DNA of 64,000 bases from Ectobius pallidus (GCA_964059195.1 CAXKWD010000002.1:51052923-51116922); one strand, 5' to 3'. Shown: positions 12,368 to 24,893, numbered from the stretch's first letter. The notes: generated by a model not told the origin, from the letters alone. Program-made: numbers and translations.

Positions 12368-12637
12368 ATGAAGTTTGGACGATATCACGATGGACCAAGT
12401 TTTTTTTATATATATAATTGTTAAAATATTAAATCAGAAATGACTATTAAGTTACTTCTGGTGGTACGGAATTTTCAGGTTCAAAAGTAGCATCAAATAT
12501 CTTTATGAAGTTTGGACGATATCACGATGGACCAAGTTTTTTTAATATATGATTGTTAAAATATTAAATCTTAAATGACTATTAAGTTACTTCTGGTGGT
12601 ACGGAATTTTCAGGTTCAAACGTAGCATCAAATATCT
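12368..12637. repeat. Two-copy tandem duplication, period 137 bp
   Basis: The unit starting ATGAAGTTTGGACGATATCA at 12368 restarts at 12505 and runs to about 12637 with only a few differences. It sits just left of the hAT element and shares downstream sequence with about 16000-16130. Confidence 0.9.
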
Positions 12638-12776
12638 TTCGGATGTGAAGTGAAGTAAAACAGGCATTCTGATCTCACTTTAGTAACTTAGATAATCCAT
12701 ATCCCGAATTTTCCGGAGCCTATCTCCACGTTTCTATCCTAGGGTTCATTTTGTAGGCCAGGCGAAGACTGATATC

Positions 12777-15399
12777 TAGACCGCGGATTTTTAGGTACTA
12801 AAAACTTGAGCTTTAGGCACCTAAATTAGGCGTTTATTATACCTTGTTTAGGTTGTATAGGTTACAAAATAGGCTCTAAGACGACTTTGAAAGAGTGACA
12901 GCGTAAATTTTATTAAAATATGAATAGGCCAATCATATCTAAAATTTGATATAACTCACATTATTGTGTTTTATAATAGCCTACTAACCAAATAATTAAA
13001 TTCACTTCAAGTTTAATCCACATTTTTCAGTATTTTGATTCACTTAGATTAATTCTCATACACCATAGTTAGCCGCACAATAGACTACAATACCTTTTCT
13101 ATATTTTCCATTGTGAAACTCTGTCGTTTGTCACTTAAAATCAGTTTATAGGCCGAGAATGAACGTTCCACATCCACTGACGTAGCAGGAGCAAATTTGA
13201 GCCTGGCAGTATGTTGCATTACAAGTGTATGATCTATGTCACTGCCCTTTCCACTGATTATATCTGCCGCTGCATAGAGAATTTGTAGACCTGTGTTTGT
13301 TTTAAGCACATTGTCTATTTTTGTCCTGACTCTCTCCCCAACTTCACCTGGTGCATTCTTAATGTTGTCTTTAACTTCTTGAATTAAATCAATGTTTTCA
13401 TATAAGGGGGTCCCTCTTCTTTCCAATTTTGAAATAATCTCCACAAGGAATGTGAAGTGAGCCCTGATATATGCCAAGTCATGCGGAATAGAGGAATCTT
13501 CCAACAGCTTCTTTGCTGTTGTAATGTAGGTCGATGCACCATCTTCCAGCTGCATTACAACACTTTTTTTTCTCGTGAAGATGACAATTGTAGTATTCAG
13601 CAGCTTTCAGCCACGTACCCCAACGAGTAAGTACAGGTTCAGGGGGTAAAGGGACACCAGGTAGCTGTTCCTGGAAGGCCTGAACTCTAGTTGGAGCCTT
13701 TAGAAATACTGTACCTTCTTTATGGTGGAAATCAATTTGTTGACCATTGGAAATTGTGACCTGACTTCCTCTGCTATGCGGTTGATACCATGCGCAAGGC
13801 AAATCACGTGTACTAGTGCAGGATAAAAAAAAACTTGCAGGAGCTGCATAGCTGCTACCATGTACGCTGCCGCATCTGTGTATGTAAGAAGTACCCTGTT
13901 TTCGTCTATGCTATTTGGATACAACACTTTCAGACCATTGTTCACGAAGTTCGCTACAGTTTGTTTGTTTTCTCAAGTTGCTTCGTGCAGATGAGATATG
14001 CCCTAGAGGATGAATTAGGGTCTAATTTTCCAACAATCAGGTTTGCTACGTATCGACCACGAACATCGGTGGTTTCGTCGACTGAGATCCAAACATACGA
14101 TTCCCCTATATCCTCCCGTATCTTACTCATTGCGTCATCGTAAGATTGCTGCATGTAATTTTTCCTTATTGTTGATTCGGAAGGAACTGATCGATTGCAA
14201 TACTTCTCCAAGAACTTCCTAAATGATTCATTTTCAATTGTTCTGAATGGAATATTGGCCGCTATCATTGCATGACACAATTCTGCATAGAAGTTGTTTT
14301 TGTTGCTCGTCTTCTCCAAGGATTGATTTAAGAGTAACTGTTTAGATTTTGATTTGCGCTCCTCATTGGCCTTGTGTAATGCCCCCTGGACATGCTGTGA
14401 TAGATGGGACTTTTTGTCACTTGAAATCTAAAACAAAATATAAAATTTGTAAGGTGGTTTTTTACTTCTACTTTAATGTAATATTTTATATTAATATTAA
14501 TGTATGACAAACTTCAGGCGATTTTCATTGTTTCCATAAAATGCACAACAAAAACAGCGAAATGCAATTTAGACTGGGTTCGAAGAGTTCTATACACGTC
14601 AGTTTACCGGTAACTGATTTACAGAGCAAAGAAATTTGGACAAAGAGATTTGATTTATTTAAATATGCCACCAGACTAAATTAATTTGAAAGTTAAAAAA
14701 GGGAAGAAAGTAAGTTCACTTCTAGCAGTGTGACGTTCATTGCAGGCCTACTGAATTTAATAAAAATACAAACTTGTTAAATGTTTAGACTACATACCTC
14801 TTTATTACAAGCTTGACAGAAAATTACTTTCCCATCTGATGTAAAACACGGAAACTCGTTCAACCACTGACGAATCAAACTTGACTTTGAAGTCCCGATT
14901 TTCGGCATTTTTGTTCACTTCACAGTTCACACATTCACACCTTGGAATCTTCCACCAAACTGGTGTAGAGCAAGCGAAAACCATTTTTGGAGGCTCGTGG
15001 TCAGAATTTACCGTTAGGCATTGGTTCGTCACCCTTTAAACAATAAGACTTGTCCTTCACAGCTGCAACTGTAGGGAGAGTGCAACGTGCTTGGACCACT
15101 GTGTGTCCCTAAAATCGAAATACAGTATATTGATCTAAAATGTCTTCGTTTATAATTTTCCGTACAATTATAGCACAAATTATATTTACGTTCCATTTAA
15201 TATGATATAAAAAACTAAGGTTTTCGGGATTTTGTGTTAATTAGGTCAAAATAGTCCGTAACGTTGAAATAGGCATTTTTAGGTGCTATAAAATTGTGTT
15301 TAATAGACGTAGATAAGTCTGAAACATAAATAAACTTAATTATTTTCAGATATCTGTCAAGGAATAAAATAGGTAAAAACCTAAAGATCCGCGGTCTAC
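12777..15399 (-). mobile_element. Nearly complete hAT transposon, 2.6 kb
   Basis: Inverted ends TAGACCGCGGATTTTTAGG (left) and TAGACCGCGGATCTTTAGG (right, complemented) bound the element. The flanks carry an 8-bp duplication matching at 7 of 8 positions: CTGATATC at 12769-12776 and GTGATATC at 15400-15407. It holds a minus-strand transposase with an N-terminal zinc finger, one intron, an RNase-H-like core and a hAT dimerisation tail, disrupted by frameshifts. It inserted into a repeat also present at about 16000-16140. Confidence 0.85.
13085..14908 (-). pseudogene. hAT transposase, two exons, frameshifted
   Basis: Exon 1 (14908-14798, 37 codons) starts MPKIGTSKSS and carries CQACNKE. It ends at a GTATGT donor. 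A TTTTAG acceptor opens exon 2 at 14427 in phase 0 with ISSDKKSHLSQH, completing a C-x2-C...H-x4-H finger split by the intron. The core follows: DDAMSKIREDIGESYVWISV with DETTD (first catalytic Asp region), then YTDAAAYM, then RWGTWLKAAEYY. The C-terminus has SVDVERSFSAYKLIL, the hAT dimerisation signature. At least three frameshifts break it: near 13960, near 13700 and in an A-run near 13565. The finger resembles those of hAT lineages related to CGGBP1, but the subfamily is a guess. Confidence 0.85.
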
Positions 15400-15860
15400 G
15401 TGATATCACTACTGGCTGACAGAGTAAAGAACTGTAGAACAGCTCTGATTAAAGAATTCTCAGAGGATTGCAGGAAATGGCGTTCAGTTGTAAGTCAATT
15501 GGTCATGGTAGACGGCATATTAAGCTTTATTTTAAATATAAGAACGGAAAATTCAGCCGTAATACATTCATACGGCATCTGTCAGAGTCTATCTACTTGT
15601 CAATTCGTGTATATGATGAAATCGAAATATCATATTAAAATTAAATTTTATATTTCAGTATGAAATCTTTTGCTGATGCTACACGAAGCTCGTGAAGAGT
15701 TTTATCTTCTACTATCATCACTTTACATAAAGAAGAAGCTTGTTTTCGTGATTTTTTATAAGATGGCTTCAATTATTTTGTTGGGATATTTTACACAACA
15801 GCTCGTACTAAGGCCTAAAAAAAACTTACATTTAAAAAAAGTTTTCCTTAGAAATTGTCC

Positions 15861-16265
15861 GAGAGGTCGAAATAAACTGGCCATATCTTCCTCAAACTTT
15901 ACTCACGACCATCATAATCTTTGCATGAGATTAGGACAAGTGAATGCGCACTCAAGCCTTTCACCCTGTTAGCCTTCTCAGGTGTCACAACCAGCATCAT
16001 ATTTCTTTCGGAAGTGAAGTACAGTAAAGCAGGCATTCTGATATCACTTCAATAACTTAAAGCATTCATATCCCCGAACTTATAGTAATCTATCTCCTTA
16101 TTTCTACCCCAGGGTCCGTTTTGTAGCCCAGGTGGGAAGGGACGAAATAAGCTGGCCATATCTTCATCAAACTTAGGCTTATCTCACGAACACTGCAAGT
16201 TTTGCATGAGATTAAGGCAACTGAATGCACACTGAAGCCTTTCATTCTCTTAGCCTGCTCTGAAT
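15861..16265. repeat. Diverged direct duplication, period about 278 bp
   Basis: CGAAATAAACTGGCCATATC at about 15869 recurs, with changes, at about 16143. CATGAGATTAxGxCAA and GCACACT/GCGCACT blocks recur in step. The intervening segment matches 12640-12776, so the two regions share an ancestral repeat. Confidence 0.65.
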
Positions 16266-16432
16266 TAGAAGGAAAAAAATCGCAATAACAGACTTAGTTA
16301 GGCCTATACGAGTAACTCACACTAGATTTCTTTTACTTAAGATTCTATATCTTTCTTTGCGAGGCCTCATTAAAAAGATTAAAAATACTAAACGCTGAAA
16401 ATATTTTTTCACAATCGAATGTATCATATGAG

Positions 16433-17007
16433 CAGGGCCCGGATTTTGATATGTCATCTTTTAACTGGTACATCATGGACGTTGCCCTCTAGTGGAGATA
16501 TTCTCTTCATGACTCGTAGATTATAAAAATGGTAATTTTTAGGGTAATTTTTTGTCATTTCCACGATTTTTAATTCTTAGGGATTTTTAAAAATGTAATG
16601 TCATTATTTGGTCTTTTTTGGCCATTTTACAGTCTTTTTTCCCCACATTTAATATTTGTAGGTAATTTTTTAAATATAAAGTCATTTCGTCATGTTGTCT
16701 TGTTTCTTGCTTTATATAGAGTATTTGTGCATTTACTTGTACTGAATATTATGGGAACTTTAAATAAGCATAAATAAATCTTGTTATAATTTTAATTTGT
16801 GTACAAATGAACTACAGTAATTACAAGCCTATAATTTGGTCAACAACATAAATGTAGAATAGACACAAATCGGATGAATAATTAGTGCATTTTCATACAA
16901 ATTTTTGGGTAATTTAAAAATGTTTTTGGGTCATAGTTTTGTACTTTTGCAGTCATTTTATAGCTCATATTTTAAAAATATTTTAGGTCATCGAAGTCCG
17001 GGCCCTG
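16433..17007. mobile_element. hAT-type MITE, GGGCCCGGA family, copy 1
   Basis: Ends CAGGGCCCGGATTTTGATA and, complemented, CAGGGCCCGGACTTCGATGA. The flanks CATATGAG (16425-16432) and ATAATGAG (17008-17015) are consistent with a decayed 8-bp duplication. The body is rich in GTCATTTT / GACCTAAAA words. Both ends align with the ends of the 57635-61970 element. Confidence 0.8.
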
Positions 17008-17015
17008 ATAATGAG

Positions 17016-18220
17016 TAATAGTACAACCCTTTTCACAATAAGTGATAAGAATCTTTTCCTTAAAATATTCACACATCCACAACCACACTTAATGCTAACA
17101 CTTGTTGGCATATCAAATTGGACTCACCGATCTTATTTTAGTGATAGACTCCATGGATACGCAGAGCGATGCTCAGACGTTACTATAACAACATACACGC
17201 GAATAGCGAGAAGGTGCGGAACAGACTGAAAGCTTTGCATGCACAGTTCAAGTCTTATAAGACTGTATCATGCAACCACCCATCTCCTTACTCGCTTCAA
17301 ACCTTCCCATGACCTACCGAAAATGTTAAAACGATTCGTGCAATTGATTTTTCCTTCGGCTTACTAATCACTATTTAATATAGTAGGAAGTTTAGTAACA
17401 GGTTAGGAAGGGCAATAATTATTGCATTGTACTTTCTTTTCGTCGGAAAGACACATCTGGGGCTTGGTTCTAAAAGGGCCAATGTCATAAAACTTGCTTT
17501 TGAGCTAACCGACTTTGAAGCCTTTATAGAAATAAAATTTTTTTGCTGAGAACTTCGGACATTGGCCTCTAAGGTTTCTGTATTATGTCTATTAATAGCA
17601 ACAGACATTGACACTTTTAGTAAATAGATTAGCCGAGTTCAATAGAGCGTAGATCTCAGTTTTGCAAGAAAATGACACTGGACCTTTCAGAATCAAGTCA
17701 CAGATATTTAGAGAGCCTCACGAGAAATAGAAAACAAAATGCACTAAATGACACATTACGACTTACTAAACTTCCTGCTAAAGGTGTTTTCATATTCATA
17801 TTTAAAATACCATGGTAACTTACGGAGACACCTTTGATCGAGTCGTTTAGAGAAACAAAGAAAGAGACAGACTGAAAGCGACAGCATGTGAGTGAATGAC
17901 TAAGTAAAAAATCTGATGTGAAACACACAACTTTCTCGACCAAATAAAAACGTTGCCTCCTAATATCATATACATATTATGCATGATATTATTCCCTGTC
18001 GCTTCTTCCTATGGGGATACATTAAAGATTATATAGGTACCACCTTTACCACAAAATCTAGAAGAACTGAAGCTTAGGAATGAAGAAGTTGCCAGCACCA
18101 TAACTGAGGACATGTCCCAAAAGTTTGATTATCGTATAGACATATGCAGTTACACGTGGTTCCCATACCGAGTCACCGTGAAGTGAAACATTTAAAACAA
18201 AACCATCTGAGTTCCTTTTG

Positions 18221-18269
<49 letters not shown>

Positions 18270-19330
18270 CATTTGCAGTTTTGTGTAAGAAATTAAGAAA
18301 AGTGTTTCCAGACTTCAGGGACACTGTGTATACTGCACTGAAAGTGCTGAATTCACACAAATACATCTAACTATACAGTGTCACAAATCGAGAGATTTTC
18401 ATCGAGAGATGTTGCATTTTTGTTTCCTTTACCCGATAGCTACTATAGGTAGAGATCCTCTGAATCTAAACATACACTTTTCAGAAACAAGTCTACGTGC
18501 AGTGGCGTATACATATTTAAGAAAATCGTATGTAGGACAAAACCAATTATTATTCTCTTATAGTCTCTTGATTTTTATGAAATTATTAACGTTCACTTGT
18601 TAGGTAGTTAAATTTTACTGGAAGTACTCTAGATGTCAGTTTTTGTTATATTCAAAAGTTTCGAAAGTGGGAAAAAGGAAAATGGTTAGAAATTAAGTGT
18701 AGCATAATGTGCATATATAACTTAAAACTATGCTCATATGAAAGTAACGAGACATAAAAGTGGTTATTCATGTAGCATATTTTCGCTTGAATAATTTCTT
18801 CCAAAATAGGTCTGTAAGACACGAAAATAAAGGTTATTGATCTCACAAACACATAATCTATTTTAAAGAATAAAAGTAGGCCGTGACGTATTTATCGACG
18901 TCCTTACAAGGATGACTGGACAGTACACATGATAAATTCATGGTTTCGTGCTGCTTAATAATTTCTTCGTCAGATGTCATACTCATAACTTCAGCAAATA
19001 CTGCAACGTGTACATAAGATACAATCAAAATCTAATATTGATGATGATTAATCGGTATCGATCATATAAAGAATCGAAAGCACCGTATGACAAAGAAAGA
19101 GAGAGAGAAATGAAAAATAAATAAGAGAAAATAAAAAATAAAGTAGCACAGAAATAAATTATTAAACACTGCAACTAAAAAAAATTTTTAAAATAGATTT
19201 CATTATCATTTCGTATTTCCTTAGGGATAATATTTTGAGCTCCTTGGCGCTACTTTATTTTTTTGTTCTTCAGCCCCTAATTTTTTCCTCCTCTTGAACT
19301 ACCTACGTAATAGATATATAAGCCTTGATG
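17016..19330. other. AT-rich, no recognised gene
   Basis: Contains an (AT)n tract at about 18224-18267. A hAT-like word, CAGTGGCGTATACA, occurs near 18499 but no partner end was seen. Reading frames are short and unrecognised. Confidence 0.4.
18220..18267. repeat. (AT)n microsatellite
   Basis: Uninterrupted TA dinucleotides, more than 20 units. Confidence 0.95.
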
Positions 19331-19431
19331 AACCACAGATTATTGTCTCTGTTGGACACTACATGAGAATATTATAGGAGAAAAATTCCTCCGGCACTGG
19401 GATCTGAACCAAGGACCCCCGGCTACCTACG
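19331..19431 (-). repeat. tRNA-derived SINE, family E
   Basis: Matches the SINE arms at 22646-22850: TATTATAGGAGAAAAATTCC, then a complemented tRNA-like head. The segment with GTCTCTGTTGG corresponds to sequence just right of 22850. Confidence 0.7.
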
Positions 19432-20634
19432 TAATGTTTGCGTTACAAAAAAACTTTTCAAAGGAATGGTTTCGGTTACACTTGTATAATTTAAACAGAT
19501 TAAATATTTACAGTTAGCGAGAGTTATAGCGATACAACTTTGAAGGTCCTCCGACGAATACAATGTAGAAACTGTTCTCGGGTTTCCAGTCGGGTAGTAA
19601 GATAATTAAATTCTGAGCTTTCGGCGACTGTCTGAGTCGTCATCTCCGAAGATGGAAACCCGAGACCGAGACTAGAAATCTAAGAACAACTTCTACAGAG
19701 TAGCGTTTTTTATTCATATAAAAAAAACCATTTCCACATCTTGGTCCTATTTTGCTTATTACGAATTCGACCGATATTTTTCAACTCTATATGTTATATT
19801 TCTGCCTGGAATTAATCTGTGCAAAATTACGGCAGTTATCAAGACCACAGAAATTACATGTAGGCCTATATAATAACATGGTGCAACAAAAAGTTAGGAG
19901 AAAACTTTGGGGAAACATTCCTTGCATACAGGGAGTGAAATTATGTTATATGAACATGAGTCCGAAAATGCCTTATTTCCTGGTTATAGACCTTTGTCTA
20001 CAACTCTGCTGACACGGTGTGATATGCAAGCTACATTGCCAGCCTAACTGTCCTTTGGCAATAACTCCACAACAGACAATTGCTTAATAGGCACAGAAGA
20101 AAAACATGGAAAGACTGCAAGAACGAAAAAAATGTAAATGAAACAAAGAACAAAAGGAAAGAAAAAAAAGACAAATCAGAAAAGAAGTAGAGCTAGAAAT
20201 AAATAAACAATTAAATAATAATAATCTGTGCCTTTCACGAATAAAATTACTTTGTTACAGTTGTATCGGTCCGGGGATGCCTCAAATTTTAACAGAATTG
20301 CCTGAAGGTAGGAGCACAGCAACTTCTTCTGCATTTGTGCTTTGCGTGTTCCCTAAACAAAAACACGCAGGCGAACACAATGATTTGAGCTAACAATGAG
20401 ATTCGCTTTCGTGATGGTGTTGTATACCATTACAAAAATTACTTTGCTACACCCCCTAAATTTTGTTGATAAGACCTTACTAATATGCATCGTGTCTCAA
20501 AAAACTGATCGAGAAAAAAGTAGATAGAAAGCATAATCTTTTGCATTGCTCTGTGATCTGGTGAAGATGTTTCATTCACGGAAGAAATCGAGTAACGCTA
20601 TAGGGAGATACACAGAGTCCCATCCGGAAGGGTT

Positions 20635-20636
<2 letters not shown>
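19432..20636. other. No recognised gene; one structured repeat-like block
   Basis: Around 19560-19680 there is a block with GAGCTTTCGGCGACTGTC and GAAGATGGAAACCCGAG that looks like part of a dispersed retroelement (possibly Penelope-like). I cannot place it. The rest is AT-rich. Confidence 0.3.
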
Positions 20637-20684
<48 letters not shown>

Positions 20685-20700
20685 TAATAATAACAATAAT
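20636..20700. repeat. (AAT)n microsatellite
   Basis: About twenty ATA/AAT units with two interruptions at the right end. Confidence 0.95.
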
Positions 20701-20703
20701 ACA

Positions 20704-21014
20704 GTTCTGCCCAGAATAACATTTAACGATCCTTTTTTTTTTAATTCTTTAACGGAAATGTAGTTTTTTGGGTACTGAAAAATCAATAAATGTTGAATTT
20801 TGATCACAAAGATGTTTTATTTGTTAATCCTACATTAGTTCGTAGGTTAAAAACTTCGGTGTACGTATAAAAATACATTTATGAGAAAAAACGTCAATTT
20901 ATATAGTTTTACACATCTAAAACTTGCATTTCAGGAGAGTACGTGCATTTTAAGGGGTATTCCGTTCTTTCGGTGATTCGGACAGCGTCTAATCTGCATT
21001 AGCGGGACTCTACT
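20704..21014. mobile_element. Possible Tc1/pogo-type MITE
   Basis: The right end, complemented, reads CAGTAGAGTCCCGCTAATGC next to TA, a typical Tigger/pogo-like terminus. The left end (CAGTTCTGCCCAGAATAAC after TA) matches only loosely. No coding region. Confidence 0.4.
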
Positions 21015-21153
21015 GTAATGTAACTTCAGTAAGCATGTTTGCCATCATTACGCTGATGCAGCTTGTTCTGTAATATATTTAGTTTAATCTATTTTTTTTT
21101 GTAAATTCTGCACTAGAATTACATTTTTTAGGGAAAATTTCACATGTAGTAAT

Positions 21154-21767
21154 TAAGGTCCGAAAATCAGTGCTCTAATCAGAAGATCAAATATGTATGC
21201 AAATATGCTCTAAAATTTGTAAAATATTCTCCAGAACCAATGAAGTATGTTCCATCATTTAAGTGATTTTAATACTTTAATTTCTCTTGTTAGCGGAATT
21301 ACAATATAAATTACAAAAATAGTAGAAATCGTAAAAATTACAATACAAAATAAAAAAAAACAAGGTGAATGCAACAAATTTTAATAAAGTAAAATTAATG
21401 TAGTGAAACGTCGCTTTAATATTACACAATCAATTACGAAAACAGTCTATGTACTACCAAATTATTGTACAGTCGGTTCTCAAACATTGACTTAGCCAAA
21501 ATTGTTGTAAATCTATGAATTCACAGACATGTGTACAATGTGTACATGTGCGCTAGAAATACGTAAAAAGTGACACATTACTAAAATATGCACAAATATT
21601 TTAATATCAAGCAAATATGGTGTATTATCGCAAAACTAGCAGAATATGCAATAAGCAAAATAGAACCATCCGTTTTCTGTTATTTCTTTCATGTCCTGTA
21701 GACATCTTAACAGTAGCATATAATAGCGTTATTAAAAATATGATTCTTCGCAAACTTCCGGGCCCTA
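21154..21767. mobile_element. hAT-type MITE, GGGCCCGGA family, copy 2
   Basis: The left end TAAGGTCCGAAAATCA is eroded. The right end, complemented, is TAGGGCCCGGAAGTTTGCG. The flanks GTAGTAAT (21146-21153) and GTAATAAT (21768-21775) match at 7 of 8 positions. 614 bp, non-coding. Confidence 0.7.
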
Positions 21768-22645
21768 GTAATAATCATATGAATTTCTCTACTCTTAACA
21801 GTCCGAAGTAGGGCTAAAAACTAAATGGAATTACTAGTTCACATATCTCTACACCATTTCTTCATACAAAAGGCGACTTAGGCTACTGTAATGATTTTTT
21901 CTCAATATAGAAAATGTATAAATGGACTGAAGTATTTATCTTTAGATTATCCACATACCTGGGGAAAGACAAATTCATTTTCTAAGAGTTCACAAGTCAC
22001 GTGAATGTCCGAGGTTAGTGGGGCAGCTGACGGTCTTCCATTATTTATTTATTTCCATTCACTGACATCGATAATGCTGGACGCTATCACAAGCACGTGA
22101 ATTCACGTAACTTATCCTGCAATCCGTGACCTACATCGTCTACGACTATACCAGAAAACGTCGTCCATTACACATTTGTCGCTTCAATCGATTGCACTGC
22201 AAATTTTAGAATAGTAATTATGGAAAGAGCCTACAATGGTATTTACGTATAAAGACGCAAAGTGAGTTTCATAATTTTCATAAGAGCGTCTTAATTATCG
22301 TTAATTATAGGCAAATTGCATATGAGTATTTTAGTTCGACCGTAATTAACTTAAATATTTAAGTTTTGGGATTCAACGAGACGGCTGACTACGGCGATCT
22401 GCTGCTAGTAAGCTCTCGTCATTCTCATGGTTTGCGGTATATGACAGTTGATGGCGTGCTGGGAAACCGGAGCTATTCTTGCCCTTTTAACCTCAAACCA
22501 AGGGACTCAATTTAGTATAGTAATAAAATTAACGCGAACAGAATTAACATTATTTTAAATACAGGTTGTTTACTACGCAGTTTGATTTTCTGCCTTCAAG
22601 GCTTTAAGATTGTTCCATGTTCGATAATAATGGAGACCACAACAG

Positions 22646-22850
22646 TGAGATTATTATAGGAGAAAAATTCCTCTGACACAGGGAACTGAACCCAGGACCG
22701 TTGGCTATCCTGCAATGCTCTAATAACTGAGCTAAGCCAGTTAGCCAGTTAGCCAGGCTTAACTCAGTTGGTAGAGCATTGGCACGGATAGCCAAAGGCC
22801 CTGGGTTCAATTCCCTGTGTCAGAGGAATTTTTCTCCTATAATAATCTCA
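22646..22850. repeat. Head-to-head palindrome of two tRNA-derived SINE copies
   Basis: The left arm (22646-22738) is the near-perfect complement of the right arm (22757-22850), with an 18-bp GTTAGCCA-repeat spacer. Each arm carries a tRNA-like head with A box (AACTCAGTTGGTAGAGC) and B box (GGGTTCAATTCC). The right arm reads forward and the left backward. Transcripts could fold into a hairpin of about 93 bp. Confidence 0.9.
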
Positions 22851-22870
22851 TGTGATGACCAACAGAGACA

Positions 22871-23900
22871 ATAATCTGTGGTTACGAATGTTTATACCAC
22901 AACAGTGTTATAATGAAATTCTGTACTATAATTAATATAATTAGGATACTGCTACGTCATATGTAGTAAGCGATTATAAAATGTTCGAACAAAAAGGATT
23001 TGGGGCAAAGTGTAAAAATGGCAAAGTAGAAAAGAAAGCGTACAAGTGATCTTGTTAAAACATTTGTATGAGTTACCCTATTCATAAACTGCAATAAAAG
23101 GCGACCCAAAAATCCTTATGCCTGCGAAAAGAATGAGTAAGAGTAGCATTTTGTTATAATAAAATTGATAACAAATTAAAAATATTTAGTGTTAGGTCGC
23201 AAAACAGTAATTCAAAGTAGTATTAGATCAATTCACAATGGAATTCTGAAAGTTGCAAATGGGTTTTACCCAACTAGAATGAATCAATACATACAGGACA
23301 ATATACCCGACTGCATTATGCTGTAGTGTAACGTGAAGATGGTGTTTAAATAGAAACCGTATATTGTACGTGAAATGAGTTCAGGACGGCAAGATTTCCT
23401 TTTAAACTATAGGAACGGTTATTTTTTTTACCACCCATGAAACTTACCAGAATATAGAAGTACGACGAGTATGAGTCGCATAATGCATTAGTGCATTATT
23501 AACGATAATGTAACAATAATATTATTGGTAACATAGATGTATTTCGTTCGGGGCCCTGTAAGGCCCGGGTGACTTTGGTCCTACAACAGGGGAGGTAAAA
23601 CTAACAGAAAGGTATTTATTCTGCCTAGCAGAGCTGATATGGTTTACCACTCAGCCTGATTTAAGTCATAAAAATACACTACTGTACATAGAAAACTGAT
23701 GAGAAACACCGGCATAACTTCCTATATTCTTAACATACTCCACCATAGAGTATACGGCCGCATTACATTCTCGAACTAACTCACATAGCCTAATTATAGT
23801 CTAGGATTTCCTGGACTATCTGGGGGCATAAGGTGGGAAGACAAATAAACTATTTCCTCATTGGACAAAGATGAAGTTTATTAATAGTGACTCACATATC
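22871..23900. other. AT-rich, no recognised gene
   Basis: Nothing identifiable on either strand apart from short chance frames. Confidence 0.4.
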
Positions 23901-23920
23901 CTGTTGTACCTGCACGTTGC

Positions 23921-23995
23921 AATAGTAGCTCAATGGTAGAGCAGCGGCATGGGGAGCCGAAGATCCTGATTCAAATCCCGGCTTTGGCATTGAAT
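23921..23995 (+). repeat. tRNA-like SINE head
   Basis: A box TAGCTCAATGGTAGAGC and B box GATTCAAATCCC are spaced as in a tRNA. The arms do not close into a proper cloverleaf, and the sequence runs on into AT-rich DNA, so I call it a SINE remnant rather than a tRNA gene. Confidence 0.6.
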
Positions 23996-24221
23996 TTTTC
24001 AGTCTGACTCAACTTTTGCACTCTCATAACTTTCTTTACTTTAAGCAAGGCCAATACATTTTCTCGCTTCACATTCTGATATAGAACAAGAGACCATATT
24101 GCAAAGAGCGCGCATTCATAGTGGGTGGCTTATAAGTAGGCCTACCCTTCAGATAATTTAAAAAAAAGTTTCAATTAAAAGTTTTAGTTCTTAGTATAAG
24201 CACCCCATGTACAAAATTTAA

Positions 24222-24470
24222 ACAACATCGTTTGAGCAGTTTTCGAGAAAATCGCAAAAAACGAAATTTTCTTCATGTAAAGTCTAGCCTATTTAAAAAT
24301 AATAGAAAGTTGTCGCTCATCTTTGTGATACATCCTCAGACGGTACCTAATCGAAATAAATTTAAAATAACAAATTGTTTTCCTAAGATTTTCCGTTCTG
24401 GGGCTAGGCTGTTCACAGACACACGCACAGACATAATTATCGAAAATAGCACATTTTAATACGTGTATTT
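24222..24470 (+). repeat. Dispersed repeat (GAGCAGTTTTCGAGAAAATC), copy 1
   Basis: Shares GCAGTTTTCGAGAAAATCGC and a later GCTGTTCACAGACACACGCA block with about 25672-25885; the first block also occurs at about 48185-48240. The word order resembles 3' regions of RTE-like retroposons. Confidence 0.6.
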
Positions 24471-24593
24471 ATGTTAAACACTCAACTTCGAATTTTGGGG
24501 TCTACCTATAGTACCTGTGGTACGGGCAGAGGAAGTAAAAATTAGGTGGCTCATATCACCCCTCCACATCGAATCTTAATATAGAAAGCAATG

Positions 24594-24893
24594 GGGTTCG
24601 CCGTAGCATAGTGGTTGAGGCGCTGCGCTACAAACCGGAAGGTCGCGGGTTCGATTCCCGATGAGGTCGTTGGAGTTTTTCAATTGGCCTAATCCTTCTG
24701 GTGTCACTATGGCCCTGGGGTCGACTCAGCCTCTAACAGAAATGAGTACCAGGAGCAATCCTGGGGGTAAAGGCGGCCGGTGCTTAAGGCTGACAACCTT
24801 ACCACCTTCATGTGCCGATGTCTAAAAATCTGGGAACCTCAACCTCCTGGAACCCTCTGGGCCTCCATGGCCTGTAATAGGGAACACTTTACT
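24594..24893 (+). repeat. tRNA-derived SINE, family B, near full length
   Basis: The head has A box TAGCATAGTGGTTGAGGC and B box GGGTTCGATTCCC. It is followed by a conserved-looking body (GTGTCACTATGGCCCTGGGG, then GACTCAGCCT, then GGGGGTAAAGGCGGCC) and an end near GGCCTGTAATAGGGAAC. Length and boxes fit a pol III SINE. Confidence 0.85.

Noticed and set aside
13835..14143. 102-codon plus-strand frame
   Set aside because: Antisense shadow of the hAT transposase.
19560..19690. Possible fifth hammerhead-like motif
   Set aside because: GAAA and a CGAC/GTCG stem are present on the minus strand, but there is no CTGANGA core and no stem I.
23690..23710. CTGATGAGAAAC resembling a hammerhead core
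   Set aside because: Core and GAAA are directly adjacent with no room for stem II.
23921..23995. tRNA gene candidate
   Set aside because: A and B boxes are present, but the acceptor and anticodon arms do not close properly; it reads as a SINE head. The same applies to heads at 24601, 27015 and 29830.
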